The notes under the pieces are model-generated. The model did no database searches and was not told the origin of the DNA. It saw only the letters and a list, made by a program, of their open reading frames with translations. The translations under genes were made by a program, and so were the position numbers. A stretch of DNA of 64,000 nucleotides, taken from Panax quinquefolius. Its lineage: Eukaryota; Streptophyta; Magnoliopsida; Apiales; Araliaceae. Every line of letters begins with the position of its first letter. Positions within the stretch are counted from its first letter, which is position 1. Location: assembly GCA_020205615.1 (NCBI GenBank), contig CM035168.1, positions 123,403,573 to 123,467,572 of the forward strand. The letters are read 5' to 3'. Shown here in pieces: positions 46,801 to 57,689 of this stretch.

Positions 46801-47999
46801 GAAGGATTAAATGCATTAGTTGGTAAAGTGTAAACAATTGAAATAAATTGTTTATAAGTTTAAGAAGTGATTAAAATATTGTTATGATATTAATAATATT
46901 AGATTATGAAATTATTATGTGATTGATAATAATTGGATAAAATTAAAGTCTTTAATATTTATCCCTTGTTTTAGTTTGACTAATGCTTATATCATTGTCA
47001 TCATCCTCATGCTTATATGGTGATGAAAGTTATCTTTGGCATTACGTGCAAAGATGGACTGTTGTTTATTGAATTGTATATCTTTGGCTTACATGCAGAG
47101 ATGGACTTGGTATGATTATGATCAGGGATTATTCGGTATAGTCATGACCATTGATGATTTAATGAATATCCTTGGCCCGTAGTGCAGGGATGATTCGATG
47201 ATGTGGTTTATTTGTTGTCGAGTCTTAGCGATAAAAAATCGATGAAAATATTTTAAATCATAAAAGATAGTAGATTTTATTCTCTACTTGACTCTTTTAA
47301 TGGATTGCTTGATCCGCTGCAGTTAAACTTGATGTCTATTGTATTTTATCAGTTTAACATTGTTGGAGACTAATGATAATTTATTCGTATTATCTTAGTC
47401 ATAATATTTCTTCTTTGGGCTAGTTGAGCTCACCCTTTCTTTCTTTCACCGTTTCTTTGTGAAATGAGAACGTAGCTAGGACTAGTCGGGAGAATCGGAG
47501 TGATGGTTAGAGATGGTGTCTTAGTAGTCCTCACTATTCTGTAAAATAGTGTGATAATAAATGTAACGAGGACTATATTTGAGAATGGATACTGTCTAGA
47601 AGACAATATTTGTATTTAAACTCACAACATATATTTTGTCGTATTTTATACGACTGCTGTATTATTAGTTTGTATTTGAATTTTGTACCATGTATTTGGC
47701 GACTCAAGATGGGTGATGTATACCTATTTTGGGGGCATCACAAAAAGTGTCCCAAATACCTGAGTGAATAATACTAGAGTGAATAGTAATTTGGGTGAAT
47801 AGTAACCTGTGAATAATAACTTCGACACAAAAAATGTTCTAAATACCCGAGTGAATAGTGACCAGGTATTTTATGACAACTTGTTTACTTTAAAAAAAAA
47901 TTTCACATATCACCCTTAACTTTAACCTTTTATCAATTTAACCATTTACCAAAATAGAAAAATTGAATACTTTTATTTCATAAAATTCGGGGTCTCACA

Positions 48000-48335
48000 A
48001 TCTCCCCTCCTTATAGAATTTCGCCCTCGAAATTTACGTACATACCTGATATTCGAAGAGATGAGAATACCTTGCTTTCTTTTTCAAATTGTACCTTCCC
48101 GGTAATTTTCTCGCTATCATGATTTTCCCATTTCTCATCTCCTGTATTCCAGATATCATTCTAGAATATAGCTTCAAAACAAAGGTTAATTGACATATCA
48201 TAATTTGTCAACTTATCAAGTAAACAATTTTAGCTTAGGTAAGTCACACACTAGCGAAGTATATAACTCGTCTCTCCCCTCCTAGTTCTAGACACTTATC
48301 TCCGCCAGCGACCATATCCCTAAGCTCTGATATCA
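48000..48335 (-). other. L1 internal region with primer site TGATATCAGAGC
   Basis: Same composition as the L3 interior: AAGGAGGGGAGAT polypurine tract beside the LTR, pol-tail relic, GCTTAGGGATATGGTC, and primer site (reverse complement TGATATCAGAGC at about 48324-48335, one base off the usual site). Confidence 0.78.
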
Positions 48336-49847
48336 ATTATGAAGCAAAAGGGTGAGCACAAATAGCTCAGTAAAAATATCATGGCTAAGATAATTAATTT
48401 GTCAACAGCCTTTATCAGAATAAATCAGAGATTTAGAACATATGGTAGATAATAAAACTTTTCAACCATAATAGCAGCAGAATCAACAATCTATTAGAAG
48501 AGTCAAGTAGAACATAATGTCTACTATCTCTTCTAGATTAAAAGTCCATCGTTGATATTTTATTCCTGTAATACTCATCAACAGTTCTTTGTTATACTAA
48601 AGACAAATAGAACTTTCATTACTTGTCTTCACCTGAACCACCAAAGATGTTAGTTAAATCCACAATTCATATTTATAATAATGTGAATTAACAGTTCCTT
48701 CTTGCCACAAAGGCTTAATAGAACGTTTACTCAATATCCTTACCCCAAAGACTGAAGATATTCAAATGTAATAACAATGATCATACTAATCGGTTATTTC
48801 ATCTTTTGCACTACGTACAAAGATATTCAACTATAAAACCAATGGTCATTATCATACCAATCAATTTCACAGCCAAGACTACTACGACAAAAGACATTCA
48901 TTTGTTAACTAATGGTCATGATCCCGCCAATCACATCATGAATTATCTACGACTACTACGGCCAAGGATATTCGTTAGTATTACTAGTGGTCGTGATCAT
49001 ATCATACACGTATCACTCCCATCTTCGCACTACGGGTCAAAGCTATCAAACAATGATTATCTTTGCACTCACGAGCCAAAGATATTCAAAACATATCATC
49101 TTTACTACATGCCAAAGATATTCAACAACATATCATCCTCATGCTTACTACTGGCCAAAGATATTCAACAACATATCATCTGTGCACTACAGGCCAAAGA
49201 TATTCAACAACATATCATCTTTGCACTATAGGCCAAAGACATACAACTGTAAAACCAATAACCAACAGTATAATAAAGAATTGAATAATAAAAGAATTTC
49301 ACCATGTATGCAGTACTTCGCATAGGCAGGTTATTCCAACATAATAATAAATAATGGAATAACAACAGAAATCATCATGTATACGGTAATCCGCGTATAC
49401 AGGTTATTCCAACATAATAATAAAGAATTGAATAACAACAGACTTCACCGGTATACTAGAATCCGCGTATACTGAAGTTATTCCAATGAATAATAAAAAT
49501 TGAATAACAAACATACTTCACTGGGTATACTAGAATCATGTACACGAGTTATTCCAATGAATAATAAAGAATTGAATAACAACAGACTTCACTGGTGTAT
49601 ACGGTAATCCACGTATACAAAGTTATTCCAACAGTAATAATAAAGAATTGAATAATGAAGTTCTCTTCATGAATCTGAAGAATAATACTTTCACTAAGAT
49701 AATGACAACAAATAATATCCCTTACCATAATAATATCCCTTTACCTTTCAAATAAGAGTATTCCGACTAGTAGGGCGAGGATATACTCGAAAAAAACTTG
49801 CACTACTCTAAAAGTTTTCTTAAACTCTAAAGAAATACACTCAAGAT
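48336..49847 (-). repeat. L1 right LTR, truncated at both ends
   Basis: Collinear with 25753-26579 and then 28895-29065. Carries the AAAGATATTCAAC arrays (49048-49245, about five units) and a second array of TTATTCCAAC...ATAATAAAGAATTGAATAAC units (about 49325-49660, five copies of ~65 bp). Homology stops at CAAGATTATA near 49847. Confidence 0.75.
49325..49660 (+). repeat. ~60-70 bp tandem repeat in the L1 right LTR
   Basis: Five imperfect units of GTTATTCCAA...AATAATAAA(G)AATTGAATAACAACAGA(C)TTCACTGG with CGCGTATAC-type variants. The inverted form is in the plus-strand LTRs (27460-27770, 30745-31080). Confidence 0.72.
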
Positions 49848-49943
49848 TATAGGGGATTATATATAGGGTTTTTACAACCTGAGTTGTATTTTTAGACGCA
49901 GAGGTCTGTGAATTGTGAAGGGTATTGTTGTCAAAATTCAGAG

Positions 49944-50230
49944 CCATGGCTTTTACCATCTACTGGACCGTCTTTCGCCAACCCAAAATTAGATAGCTTT
50001 GCATTGTATTTCTGCAAATCAATAACAGAAAGATAACCAAACAACTTTAGTTGAACACTCCCGAAAGACATCAAATTTTACAATCAAATTGTTACACGTA
50101 CAGAATCAATGAAGATATATCACGATATATCACTTTTGCTTCTGGACTGTGAAGGTATTTAAGCCCCTTTACGAGCAACCCTCATTCGGACGTTCAAAGT
50201 AAGAACTCCCCATTTCAATGATATCAGGTA
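49944..50230 (-). pseudogene. Captured receptor-like cytoplasmic kinase fragment (two exons, minus strand)
   Basis: On the minus strand, about 50112-50230 reads LKYLHSPEAKVIYRDI, the catalytic loop of RLCK-VII/PBL-type kinases (YRD in place of HRD). After an intron ending GATTTGCAG, exon 49944-50011 reads YNAKLSNFGLAKDGPVDGKS, the activation segment with NFG instead of the canonical DFG. Frameshifts separate LNVRMRVARKG from the first block. Roughly 50 residues of a ~400-residue signalling kinase remain. It is the only fragment in this cluster on the minus strand. Confidence 0.82.
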
Positions 50231-50289
50231 GCTAAATCACAAAACAAATTAACGTTATTGCTACACAAACAGAAATTAAACCATACGAA

Positions 50290-51055
50290 ATGATGTGTCT
50301 CAGAGAAATTAAACCATCGTGTTATTGCTACACAAACATGTGTCTACAAGGATATGGGTACCTATGTTATCTTTTCATAGACCCGTCTTTCAGTGCTCAT
50401 TTATTTAGCTTTTGGTATTCAACCTCATGTAGGTACGGTGATGGTGTCGAGGAGGCTTTTTATATTACCGACAGGGTCGTGGCGGTTTAATTTCATAAAT
50501 TTGGAGATTATTTCATTTCAATAAATTATTCAATAATAGCTGTTTCATTTCAATAAATTATTGATGTATATATGTTAAAACAAGGGGCAAGGATTATACT
50601 GTTATAGACCTGTGTGTTGGCTGCTATGTATAACAAGGGGGACTGATATGGGTCATGCTAGGGGTCATTTATGATCCATGGGGCTGACTGCAAGGGGAGG
50701 GAGCTCAGCCATATAGGACTAGCTCTCCACCCCCAACATAGTTAGCCATTGCAAAACATTAAGTCTAAAACTATAGTGACATATAGAGTGAAAGGAAGAT
50801 AGCTCCGACTAGGATAAGAATGGGCGAGAAAGTGCATAAATTCAGCCAACATTTCCCTATTGCCACTAGAGATTTAGCAACCTCAAAGTTTATTCAAACA
50901 AGCAAGAATGTAACTACACTCCCAAAATCTGTCCAATTTGAAACTTCATTATGACTATAGGCATTATCTCCATTAAACAACAATTTTATCAAAATAAATC
51001 TGCTTAGGCGGTTAGAGTTGGGCTAAATGCACAGAGAAGAGTGGTGATGTTGGGC
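50290..51055. other. No gene recognised
   Basis: An open stretch (50290-50490, CYCYTNMCLQGYGYL...) is not recognised and is probably chance. The rest is AT-rich filler between fragments. Confidence 0.4.
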
Positions 51056-51059
51056 GCAT

Positions 51060-51314
51060 AATGATTGTTGCAATAACTGATGGTAGAGCCAATGGGGTAT
51101 TGTACGGACATCTGATAAGCCTGGCCTCACTCAGGTACTAATTTATTTTATAGCTTAAATTAGTATATATGAGATGTATATGAATACATGATATGAATTG
51201 CTCTTCTGCAGACTAAATTTTTTTAAGCTTGGACCAAAGCTTAGCTTAGTTGATTTGCCTGGATATGGGTTTGCTTATGCAAAAGAGGAAATGATTAAAC
51301 TTGGGAAGACCTTG
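51060..51314 (+). pseudogene. Captured EngB/YihA-type GTPase fragment (two exons)
   Basis: The first exon ends QWGIVRTSDKPGLTQ at 51133 (G2 region of EngB GTPases, which assist ribosome assembly; plant forms are organellar or nuclear-encoded). Intron 51134-51211 has GT-AG ends. The second exon reads KFF, then LGPKLSLVDLPGYGFAYAKE, containing the G3 motif DLPG, and ends near 51314 at GTGAGT. There is one extra T after TTTTTT and one base missing near the exon end. The Walker A exon and the NKxD exon are absent. Confidence 0.88.
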
Positions 51315-51404
51315 TGAGTATGCAACTGTGTTAGCCTTTCTATTTCTTAATTGGTTTCTCCTGACCTATTTTTGGCTGACATCTAAGGTTCACTTTGTGT
51401 ACAC

Positions 51405-51605
51405 CAACTGATAAGATTACTTAGTGAAATGGTAAGATTTAGTGAAATGGTAAGATTTAATAGAACCACATGGGCAACTTGTTAGCAAAATCTTCACAAA
51501 GTGGAGGGGGTTGATATTAAATTGATCAAAGGGTTGTTTGGGTATAAACTTGAAAAGGATAATGATCCAGAAAGATTTGAAGTGAAACGCGCATCTCAAT
51601 AATTG
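51405..51605 (+). other. Coding-like block, unrecognised
   Basis: One frame reads VDIKLIKGLFGYKLEKDNDP and ERFEVKRASQ before a stop, which looks like real protein, but I cannot assign a family. It starts with a duplicated GTGAAATGGTAAGATTTA. Possibly another captured exon. Confidence 0.35.
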
Positions 51606-51832
51606 TAGTTTTATTAATTTATTTAAGGCTTCAGACATATGAACAAAAATCGTGGGCTTTAATGGTGCTTTCTCTCCCTACTCATATTCTCACTCTCTCC
51701 CAGTCTCCATAACTTTTATTAGTTGTTTTATTGGCCTTGAGATATCACTTTGAAAACAATAAAAGGGAAGACGCATTGAATACACAGATTGATGGACTAA
51801 GGATGGGGTTTTACTATTTTGTTTGTTCTCAG

Positions 51833-51920
51833 GTGATTGTGGTGGATAACTACTTCACTGGCTCAAAGGACAACCTAAGCCAATGAATTGGTCATCCAAG
51901 ATTCGAGCTTATTCGACATG
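51833..51920 (+). pseudogene. Captured UDP-glucuronate decarboxylase (UDP-xylose synthase, UXS) exon
   Basis: Bounded by TTCTCAG and a GTATATG donor. Reads VIVVDNYFTGSKDNLSQ, a stop (TGA where UXS has tryptophan), then IGHPRFELIRH. This is the NAD-binding Rossmann strand beta2 region of UXS, the enzyme making UDP-xylose for cell-wall polymers. A single internal exon of about 29 residues, not functional. Confidence 0.9.
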
Positions 51921-51934
51921 GTATATGCTTTTTT

Positions 51935-53030
51935 ATTCTGTTAATTAGATATTTTTGGCAAGACTTCTGAATATGATTTGATATAAACTTCTAAACTTGC
52001 TTCAGTTATTTGATGGTACTCAGAATTTCTCATATCCAATGCACCATCTATTGTGATGATGTTCTAACTAATAGGCATAGGCATCTGCATAAGTTCTTAA
52101 CATCAATTCATTGTTTTCACCTTCCATCCTTAGGTATGCTTTGCTTGTCTAGCACCCACTAGGATAGTTTTCTTTTAACAAGGAAAGGGGAAATGATTTT
52201 TGAGAAAAACAAAGATGTTAAGAATAAAGGAGATTGAGAATCTTTATTGGTACTGAGGGTAGGGTGGGGGGGGAAAGGAAAAGAATAAGTTGACCAAAAA
52301 TATAAGCACAAGCTGTCAAATGCAGAATATTGCCTAGATAACAACATCAGAAGAGTCGAGCTTTGTTCAACTCGACAAAATTCAGAGCCATGAAGGGTAA
52401 AAATGTGAACTGATTGGTACTATTTCGATGATCTTATTTCATTTAGGTTGGTAGGTTGGTTTATGTCTTCAATTCCACAATTAATCAGTAATTTAGGACA
52501 TTTAATATGGGACAGAGGGAGTACGATTTTTGTTGCGAACTCTAAAATTTCATGCAACAATAATAATTGACAACTGAGTACTGAGTAGTGTTTGAATGAG
52601 ATGAGCATGTTATTTCCAAGGCCAAGTCTTTATGCCTTGTAGACTTTCTCATGCATCCAGCTGACTGGGAGGTGAAGTCCTCAAGATTCGAGTTGCATGG
52701 TTGCATTCCTATTATTTATTTCCTGCCATTTTTATCCTTTCCCTTTGTCATGTATTGCCACACAAAAGAAAAAAATGAAGTAATGTGAGAAGTGAACGTT
52801 GTACTACAAAATCTTAGTTAAATATCAAATTTTTTTCTTTAAAAATCAAATATGATTCTGGTATCATTTGAAAATACCTGAGATATTTGCACTTCATAAG
52901 ATCTGAATTGATTTTTATTTATTACAAGTATGCTCTGGATTGATTGTTATGTTAGAAAATAAGTTATGATAAGAGATTAAGTGATAATTAACATATGATA
53001 TTAGTAACTGAAGGCATAGGAAAAGTAATA
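51935..53030. other. No gene recognised; MITE-like end
   Basis: AT-rich filler with a G-run at about 52262-52273. GGGACAGAGGGAGTA near 52508-52522 is the reverse form of the CTCCCTCTGTCCC end typical of small Stowaway/mariner-like transposons; no partner end was found. Confidence 0.4.
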
Positions 53031-53480
53031 CTCCCTCCATTCCAAAATATAAGATCTTTTCAAGTCAACTTTAGACTCTTTCAAACTCAAAATTGGCATA
53101 TTGTAAACTATCTCAAAGTAGTCATTGTAAGATTTATTGATTCATAATTTTTAATTAATCATTTCAATTTTAAGTTTGAAAATGTCTTGTTTTAACTTTC
53201 AACTTTCTGTTTAAGTTTGAAAATGTCATTGTAAGATTTATTGATTCATAATTTTAATTAATCATTTTAATTTTAAGTTTGAAAATGTCAATTTTAAGTT
53301 TGAATTTTAAGTTTCTGTTTAATTTTAACTTTCAATTTTAATTTCAATTTAACTTTCAATTTTAAGTTTGAAAATGTCATTGTAAGATTTATTGATTCAT
53401 AGTTTTTAATTAATCATTTCAATTTTAAGTTTGAAAATGTCTTATTTTGAAGGAAATTTCTATTTAAAGTCAAGGCCACT
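53031..53480. repeat. Tandem repeats after a one-sided CTCCCTCCATTCC end
   Basis: TACTCCCTCCATTCCAAAAT opens the block. Then AAGTTTGAAAATGTC plus ATTGTAAGATTTATTGATTC units recur three to four times (about 53120-53430) with shortened internal copies. No matching inverted end, so the parent MITE is incomplete or has been expanded internally. Confidence 0.6.
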
Positions 53481-53589
53481 TTATTATTTTTCGCTTCCTT
53501 CTGTCTTACCTATGATGGTTAGAAATTGCAGAAAACAACCTTTAATAGTTTGTATTAGAATGCTACTGTCTTGACTGTTGTATTGCAAC

Positions 53590-53990
53590 AATGTGGTCAG
53601 TCTATTGGCAGTGGACCAAGGGAACTATTGCATGATTTACACTGTAGAATCGACGGTCCTACTACTTATGATATATTGACAAATTTTGAACAAAGATGGA
53701 AAAAAGCCGCAAAGTGGCGTGATCTCAGGCTCAGAAAGGTCAGATATTGGCATGATGACACATTGTTAAATATATAACGGCTTTCATTTGTACTCGCTCC
53801 CTATTCAGGCCCTGACGGTGACCAAGTTGTGCATGTTACTAATGAAGAAGATCCTGAGAATTGGCATATGCAGGTTATAAACATATAGTTTCTTATATCT
53901 CACTTGTACGTGGTACTTTGAAAAGGTAATATAAGCTGATTGTGTTTGGTGGTTGTTTATTCTTGATAGGTGTTTCGTTCAATTGATTTG
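53590..53990 (+). pseudogene. Captured phospholipase D fragment (PLD-delta-like, two exons)
   Basis: Exon 53590-53873 reads [37 protein letters not shown] and, after one frame change near 53775, GPDGDQVVHVTNEEDPENWH. Intron 53874-53969 (GT...TTGATAG) is followed by VFRSID and then a stop. This is the stretch between the two HKD catalytic motifs of plant PLD, which cleaves phospholipids to phosphatidic acid; neither HKD motif is included. HDLHC where family members have WHDLHC shows one substitution (W to L). Confidence 0.9.
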
Positions 53991-53999
53991 TGAAATTGT

Positions 54000-54590
54000 T
54001 TGGATAAATTGATGCATTATTGGTGAATTGTTGTATCTCACAAGCAAATTGTTGAACTGTCCACTCAAGTCACAGACACATAAACCCAGATTATACAGTT
54101 CAACATGCAATATGAAAAATTTCTGAAGCAAGTATGTACCTTCTACTTAACTTTGACTTTTGCTTTTCAATCATTCCATGTATTATGTATCATATTCTTC
54201 TAAAGATCATTATTTAGGTCTTTAATATGTCCGTATTTGAATTAAAATATCAAAGAATACATTATATGTAATGATGCCAAGAAGTGATGACAAGAATACA
54301 TTTGATTGAATTTATTCTGATGCAGAGTGATATTGTCATATGAAGTTGGATCAAATAAACAAGTGTAACAAGCTATAAAAAGTTTTAGTAGATTACACAA
54401 AAATCTTTAAAAAATAATAATGTTGAGATTTTTTCTTAAGATGTCAAACTAATTTTATATGTTTCTTCTGTTAGTTGCTTTATTTGATTCACGTAAACAG
54501 AATCACTATTTTGAGTTGTTGCTTTGAGTTTTCTGTGTAATGGCAATGTAGCATTTAATTTTTCTATTCTATGTAGAAAATATGTAGAAA
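54000..54590. other. No gene recognised
   Basis: AT-rich. Possibly the PLD intron or RPL7 upstream sequence carried along. Confidence 0.4.
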
Positions 54591-54591
54591 A

Positions 54592-54953
54592 ATGGGTGAA
54601 ATGGAATTGAAGGGAGTTGTTGTGGCTCCTGAGTAGTTCTTGAAAAAGAAAAAATAGGAAGGAAGAGTGGGCCCTTTTGCAAGAAAGAATTTGAAGCTAC
54701 AAAGACGAAGAATGCAAAAAATAGTAAGCTGATCTACAACCGAGCTAAGTTATATGCACAAGAATATGAGGAGCAGGTATATGTGATTATATTGGTATTG
54801 TTCAGAATGCTGTATATGAGTCTCTGATTATTTCAATGAGTTGTGTGTTGTCTTTTCAGCAAAAGTAGTTGATACGCCTGAAGCGCGAGGCAAGATTGAA
54901 GGGTGGCTTTTATGTTAACTCAGAAGCTAAGCTGTTGTTTATCATTAGAATTT
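54592..54953 (+). pseudogene. Captured 60S ribosomal protein L7 (uL30) 5' fragment with intron
   Basis: ATG at 54592 starts MGEMELKGVVVAPE, then a TAG where the family has serine, FLKK, a second stop (AAATAG), and AKNSKLIYNRAKLYAQEYEE. Intron 54777-54859 (GTATAT...TTTTCAG). Exon 2 reads [17 protein letters not shown] and [11 protein letters not shown], after a third stop (AAG to TAG). This is the N-terminal third of plant RPL7, a cytosolic large-subunit protein, keeping its normal intron, so it is a genomic capture and not a retro-copy. Homology ends abruptly at about 54953. Confidence 0.92.
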
Positions 54954-54959
54954 TGATCG

Positions 54960-56330
54960 AGGCGATTACAGAAAGCTTAATACTACTTTAGTTATTTGTT
55001 TATTTCAAAATTTTGTATTGAATACTCAATTCATTGCAGTTAAGGATTTTAGTGTATCAAGGAGTATAAAAGCCAAGTTCTTTATATCTTCTTTTGAATA
55101 CTGTACAATTAAGTCGGTATATTCTTTTAATCCCAGTTCTATGAAAAACCACCCTTCAATATTTTTTTGCCTTCTTTGTCAGCTATATAAAGATTTAAAA
55201 GATTACAATTAATTTTATAGTTGTAGCTTGTAAGTTGGTTAATATGTTTAGCTTTTTTAATGTAATATACTACACTGTTTCTTCCTCTACTCTGTATCTC
55301 CTCCATAACTATATAGTACATACATTTACTTATAAATGTGGAAATATGATAATTGATCCTGTGTGGCCATTAAAATCAATTTAGGACTAAAGATTTGGGC
55401 CTGATATGTTTATTCCTTTCTTTGTCCTCTTACTTTTTGTTTGTAATATTTTGCTGTCTGTCTACACAAATTTTCATGCAGTAAATATACCTGGAAAAGA
55501 ACAAAGAAATTAATCAAATGCCTAAAATAATTGTTACAAAAAATACCTTGTAACAAAGCAGAAGATGTAATGCACAAACTGGTAAACTCTCAACACTACC
55601 CCCTACAATGTATATTCATTTATTTTTCTGTATAAAATTTGATATCGCACAACAATTTATTATCTTCTTATTATATTTTAATTTATTAATTGTACGTACA
55701 TATTTATTATTAAAAAATTGAATAATCTCACCGCAACGCGCGTGTTTGTATCTAATTATATATACTAAATCACAATACATAACACAATCCTTCTACAAAT
55801 TAAACACATGTCCATCCTATTTACTGTTCTTTATTACCCTTGACAAAAATAACCTTAACAAACCCCCGCGTCTAATACAACCCCTAATTCCGTCTTGTTT
55901 CAAAATCCCTAATTCCGTCTTGCTTCAAAATTCGGCAGCCCCAAATTATGAACAGACCGTAGGAACCACGGCTTTTACTGATCGAGATCGTGATCTAGGC
56001 CTTTGTTTGTTTTGCTGATTTCGTCGACTCACCAAAACCACTACTTATCAAATTCGTCATCTTGAAGCATTATCCGTACTGCGCTTCACCGGCGGCGATT
56101 GATTTCTTCACCGGCGGCGGTTGATTTCGTCATCTTAGATACGATAAGGTTTGTGTGTGTTGCGTACATATCTTATAATGATGGGTTGTAATATATTCTG
56201 TCAATCTTTTGAATTATTCATCCTAATTAATGCTGCTAGATATGAGATCGTAAAAAAGCTAAATTCATTTCCCAAATAAAGATATAGATGTGTTTACAGT
56301 TACATCTCTTTCCTCTCTTTCCTCCTGTAG
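54960..56330. other. Mostly AT-rich; leader-like GC block at the right
   Basis: No gene to about 55850. From 55850 to 56140 GC rises, with a duplicated CTAATTCCGTCTTG(T/C)TTC and two CTTCACCGGCGGCG blocks, ending in a donor-like AAGGTTTGTG. It looks like the 5' untranslated leader exon of the ClpP2 gene captured with the coding exon. Confidence 0.45.
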
Positions 56331-56656
56331 CAGAGATGCGGAGCCTAATTTGGCGAGTAAGCTCCGGTGTGTAAATGGGCTCACCGGCGGCCAATCTTAT
56401 TTGAATCGGAGATGTTACGGTCTGATACCGATGGTGATTGAGCACTCTTCCAGAGGAGAGAGCTTACAACATATTCTCTCGCCTCCTGAAGGAACGTATC
56501 ATTTGCATCAATGGCCCCGTATCATTTGCATCAATGGCCCTGTTTCCGACGATACCTCTCACGTCGTAGTCGCGCAGCTCCTTTTCCTTGAATCTGAAAA
56601 CCCTTCCAGACCCATCCATATGTACATCAACTCTCCTGGCGGCTCCGTCACTGCAG
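56331..56656 (+). pseudogene. Captured mitochondrial ClpP2 first coding exon
   Basis: After acceptor CCTCCTGTAG, ATG at 56336 opens a short presequence-like reading ([11 protein letters not shown], then a stop or frame change). From about 56415 the frame reads [16 protein letters not shown], the mature start of plant CLPP2, followed by [36 protein letters not shown] and [11 protein letters not shown], ending at a CAG/GT donor. ClpP2 is the serine protease core of the mitochondrial Clp complex. A direct duplication of CGTATCATTTGCATCAATGG (about 56488-56535) replaces part of the KERIICING block. The catalytic serine exon (GxAASMA) is absent. Confidence 0.92.
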
Positions 56657-56659
56657 GTC

Positions 56660-57050
56660 CCAAAATTTTATAATTTATTTTTGCTAAATCAAATTTTGTA
56701 ATTCATGATTGTTGTGAATCCTTCCATCCTCCATTCCATTCATTCAATTCAAACGTAACACTAAGTTCTTTAATGTACGCTATGCACTAACAAGACTAAC
56801 CACAATTATGCTGGCAATAAGGCAATTACCATTTTAATAATAAACCAAGAATCCTGGTATTCTCACATGTAGTACATTTTATAGTTGCATTAGTTGCTTT
56901 TTGAATACTTGCCATACTCCTCTCATAATACTATCAATAAGGTGGCTCTACTCGCCGCGATATAATGTGTGTATATATATATATAAGATTGGTGTTGCTT
57001 CCATATTACTTGCTCTACTTCTGCAATGTGCTGATGTATTTCCGGTCTGG
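56660..57050. other. No gene; intron-like spacer
   Basis: AT-rich with a short (TA)n run near 56970. The right end CCGGTCTGGCTCAG is the acceptor of the homeodomain exon. The fusion point between ClpP2 and homeodomain DNA must lie here. Confidence 0.45.
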
Positions 57051-57055
57051 CTCAG

Positions 57056-57679
57056 GTCTCGAATTGGTTCATAAATGCACGTGTGCGGTTGTGGAAACCC
57101 ATGGTTGAAGAAATGTACAAAGAAGTGGCTGGCGATGCTGAAATGGATTCAAATTCCTCATCAGACATTGCTCCAAAGACTACAAAAGTGGATGTAAAGA
57201 CCTCTGAGGATAGAGGGGATGATTTGCAAAATTGCGCAACTTCCACAGCAACTGAGAAATGTAGCACTGGACAATTTTTTGAGCCAAAGTCCAGACATGG
57301 TCCTGATGTGGAAATGGTGGGACCATGTACTGAATCCGGTTTTCATATTGCAAATCAAGGAGAAACTGAAACTCAATATGAATTAGGAAAACCAAGGGGG
57401 GACCAAACTAAATGCAACATTTTTTCGGATACAATGGTTCAGCCAAATGGGAGCAGCGAGAGGTTCATGGCCGTGTATCACATATCAGAGTTGGGGAGGT
57501 TCGGAAATAGGGGTGGTGTATCACTCATATTGGGATTACAGCACTGTGAGGATGGTAGTATACCCATGTCTGTTGGGACTCATCACAATTTTGTCACCAT
57601 GAGAGGAGAGAATGTTTATGATCCCGCAGCCCCTTCTCTTGGTACTGAGACGGTTTGGTTCCTCTCATATGTTACATGA
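57056..57679 (+). pseudogene. Captured last exon of a BEL1-like homeodomain (BLH) gene, open reading frame retained
   Basis: The exon starts [20 protein letters not shown], the recognition helix (WFINAR) and tail of a TALE homeodomain, and stays open for 207 codons to a TGA at 57677. Near the C-terminus it reads [20 protein letters not shown] and [20 protein letters not shown], the conserved end of BLH transcription factors, which pair with KNOX proteins. The usual final ...LLHDFVA lies in another frame just after the stop (57669-57690). The SKY/BEL dimerisation domains and homeodomain helices 1-2 are missing. It is the longest open fragment in the cluster, and if spliced to an upstream exon could give a chimeric product. 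Confidence 0.9.
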
Positions 57680-57689
57680 CTTTGTAGCA

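Larger units (their letters stand above)
29968..47742 (+). mobile_element. L2b: plus-strand solo LTR with AAAAG target duplication, split by L3
   Basis: Begins TGTGAGACCCCGAATTTTTTG at 29968 and ends GGGGGCATCACA at 47742. The five bases before (29963-29967) and after (47743-47747) are both AAAAG, and L1 reads through CACAAAAAGTGTC-type sequence on either side. The LTR itself is 29968-31451 plus 46157-47742 (about 3.07 kb); everything between belongs to L3. Contains TATAAATA at 30495-30505 and inverted AAAGATATTCATC repeats at 47025-47190. Confidence 0.85.
25255..49847 (-). mobile_element. L1: LTR element with almost no internal region, outermost host of the nest
   Basis: Minus orientation. 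Its left LTR begins TGTGACGCCCCCAAAATAGG at 25255 and ends GGTCTCACA at 47999, but is split by two later plus-strand insertions, so it is read as 25255-26579, 28890-29967 and 47743-47999 (2660 bp in total). Internal DNA is only about 48000-48335. The second LTR starts abruptly (first ~500 bp lost) at about 48336 and runs to about 49847, where it is cut off next to the gene-fragment region. It interrupts the 3' part of the RPA-like gene. There is no gag or pol, so it was moved in trans if at all. Confidence 0.8.

Noticed and set aside
2244..49847. CRISPR-like interpretation of the regularly spaced ~40 bp LTR repeats
   Set aside because: Repeats are imperfect and separated by related short spacers, inside plant retroelement LTRs; no cas genes; eukaryotic context.
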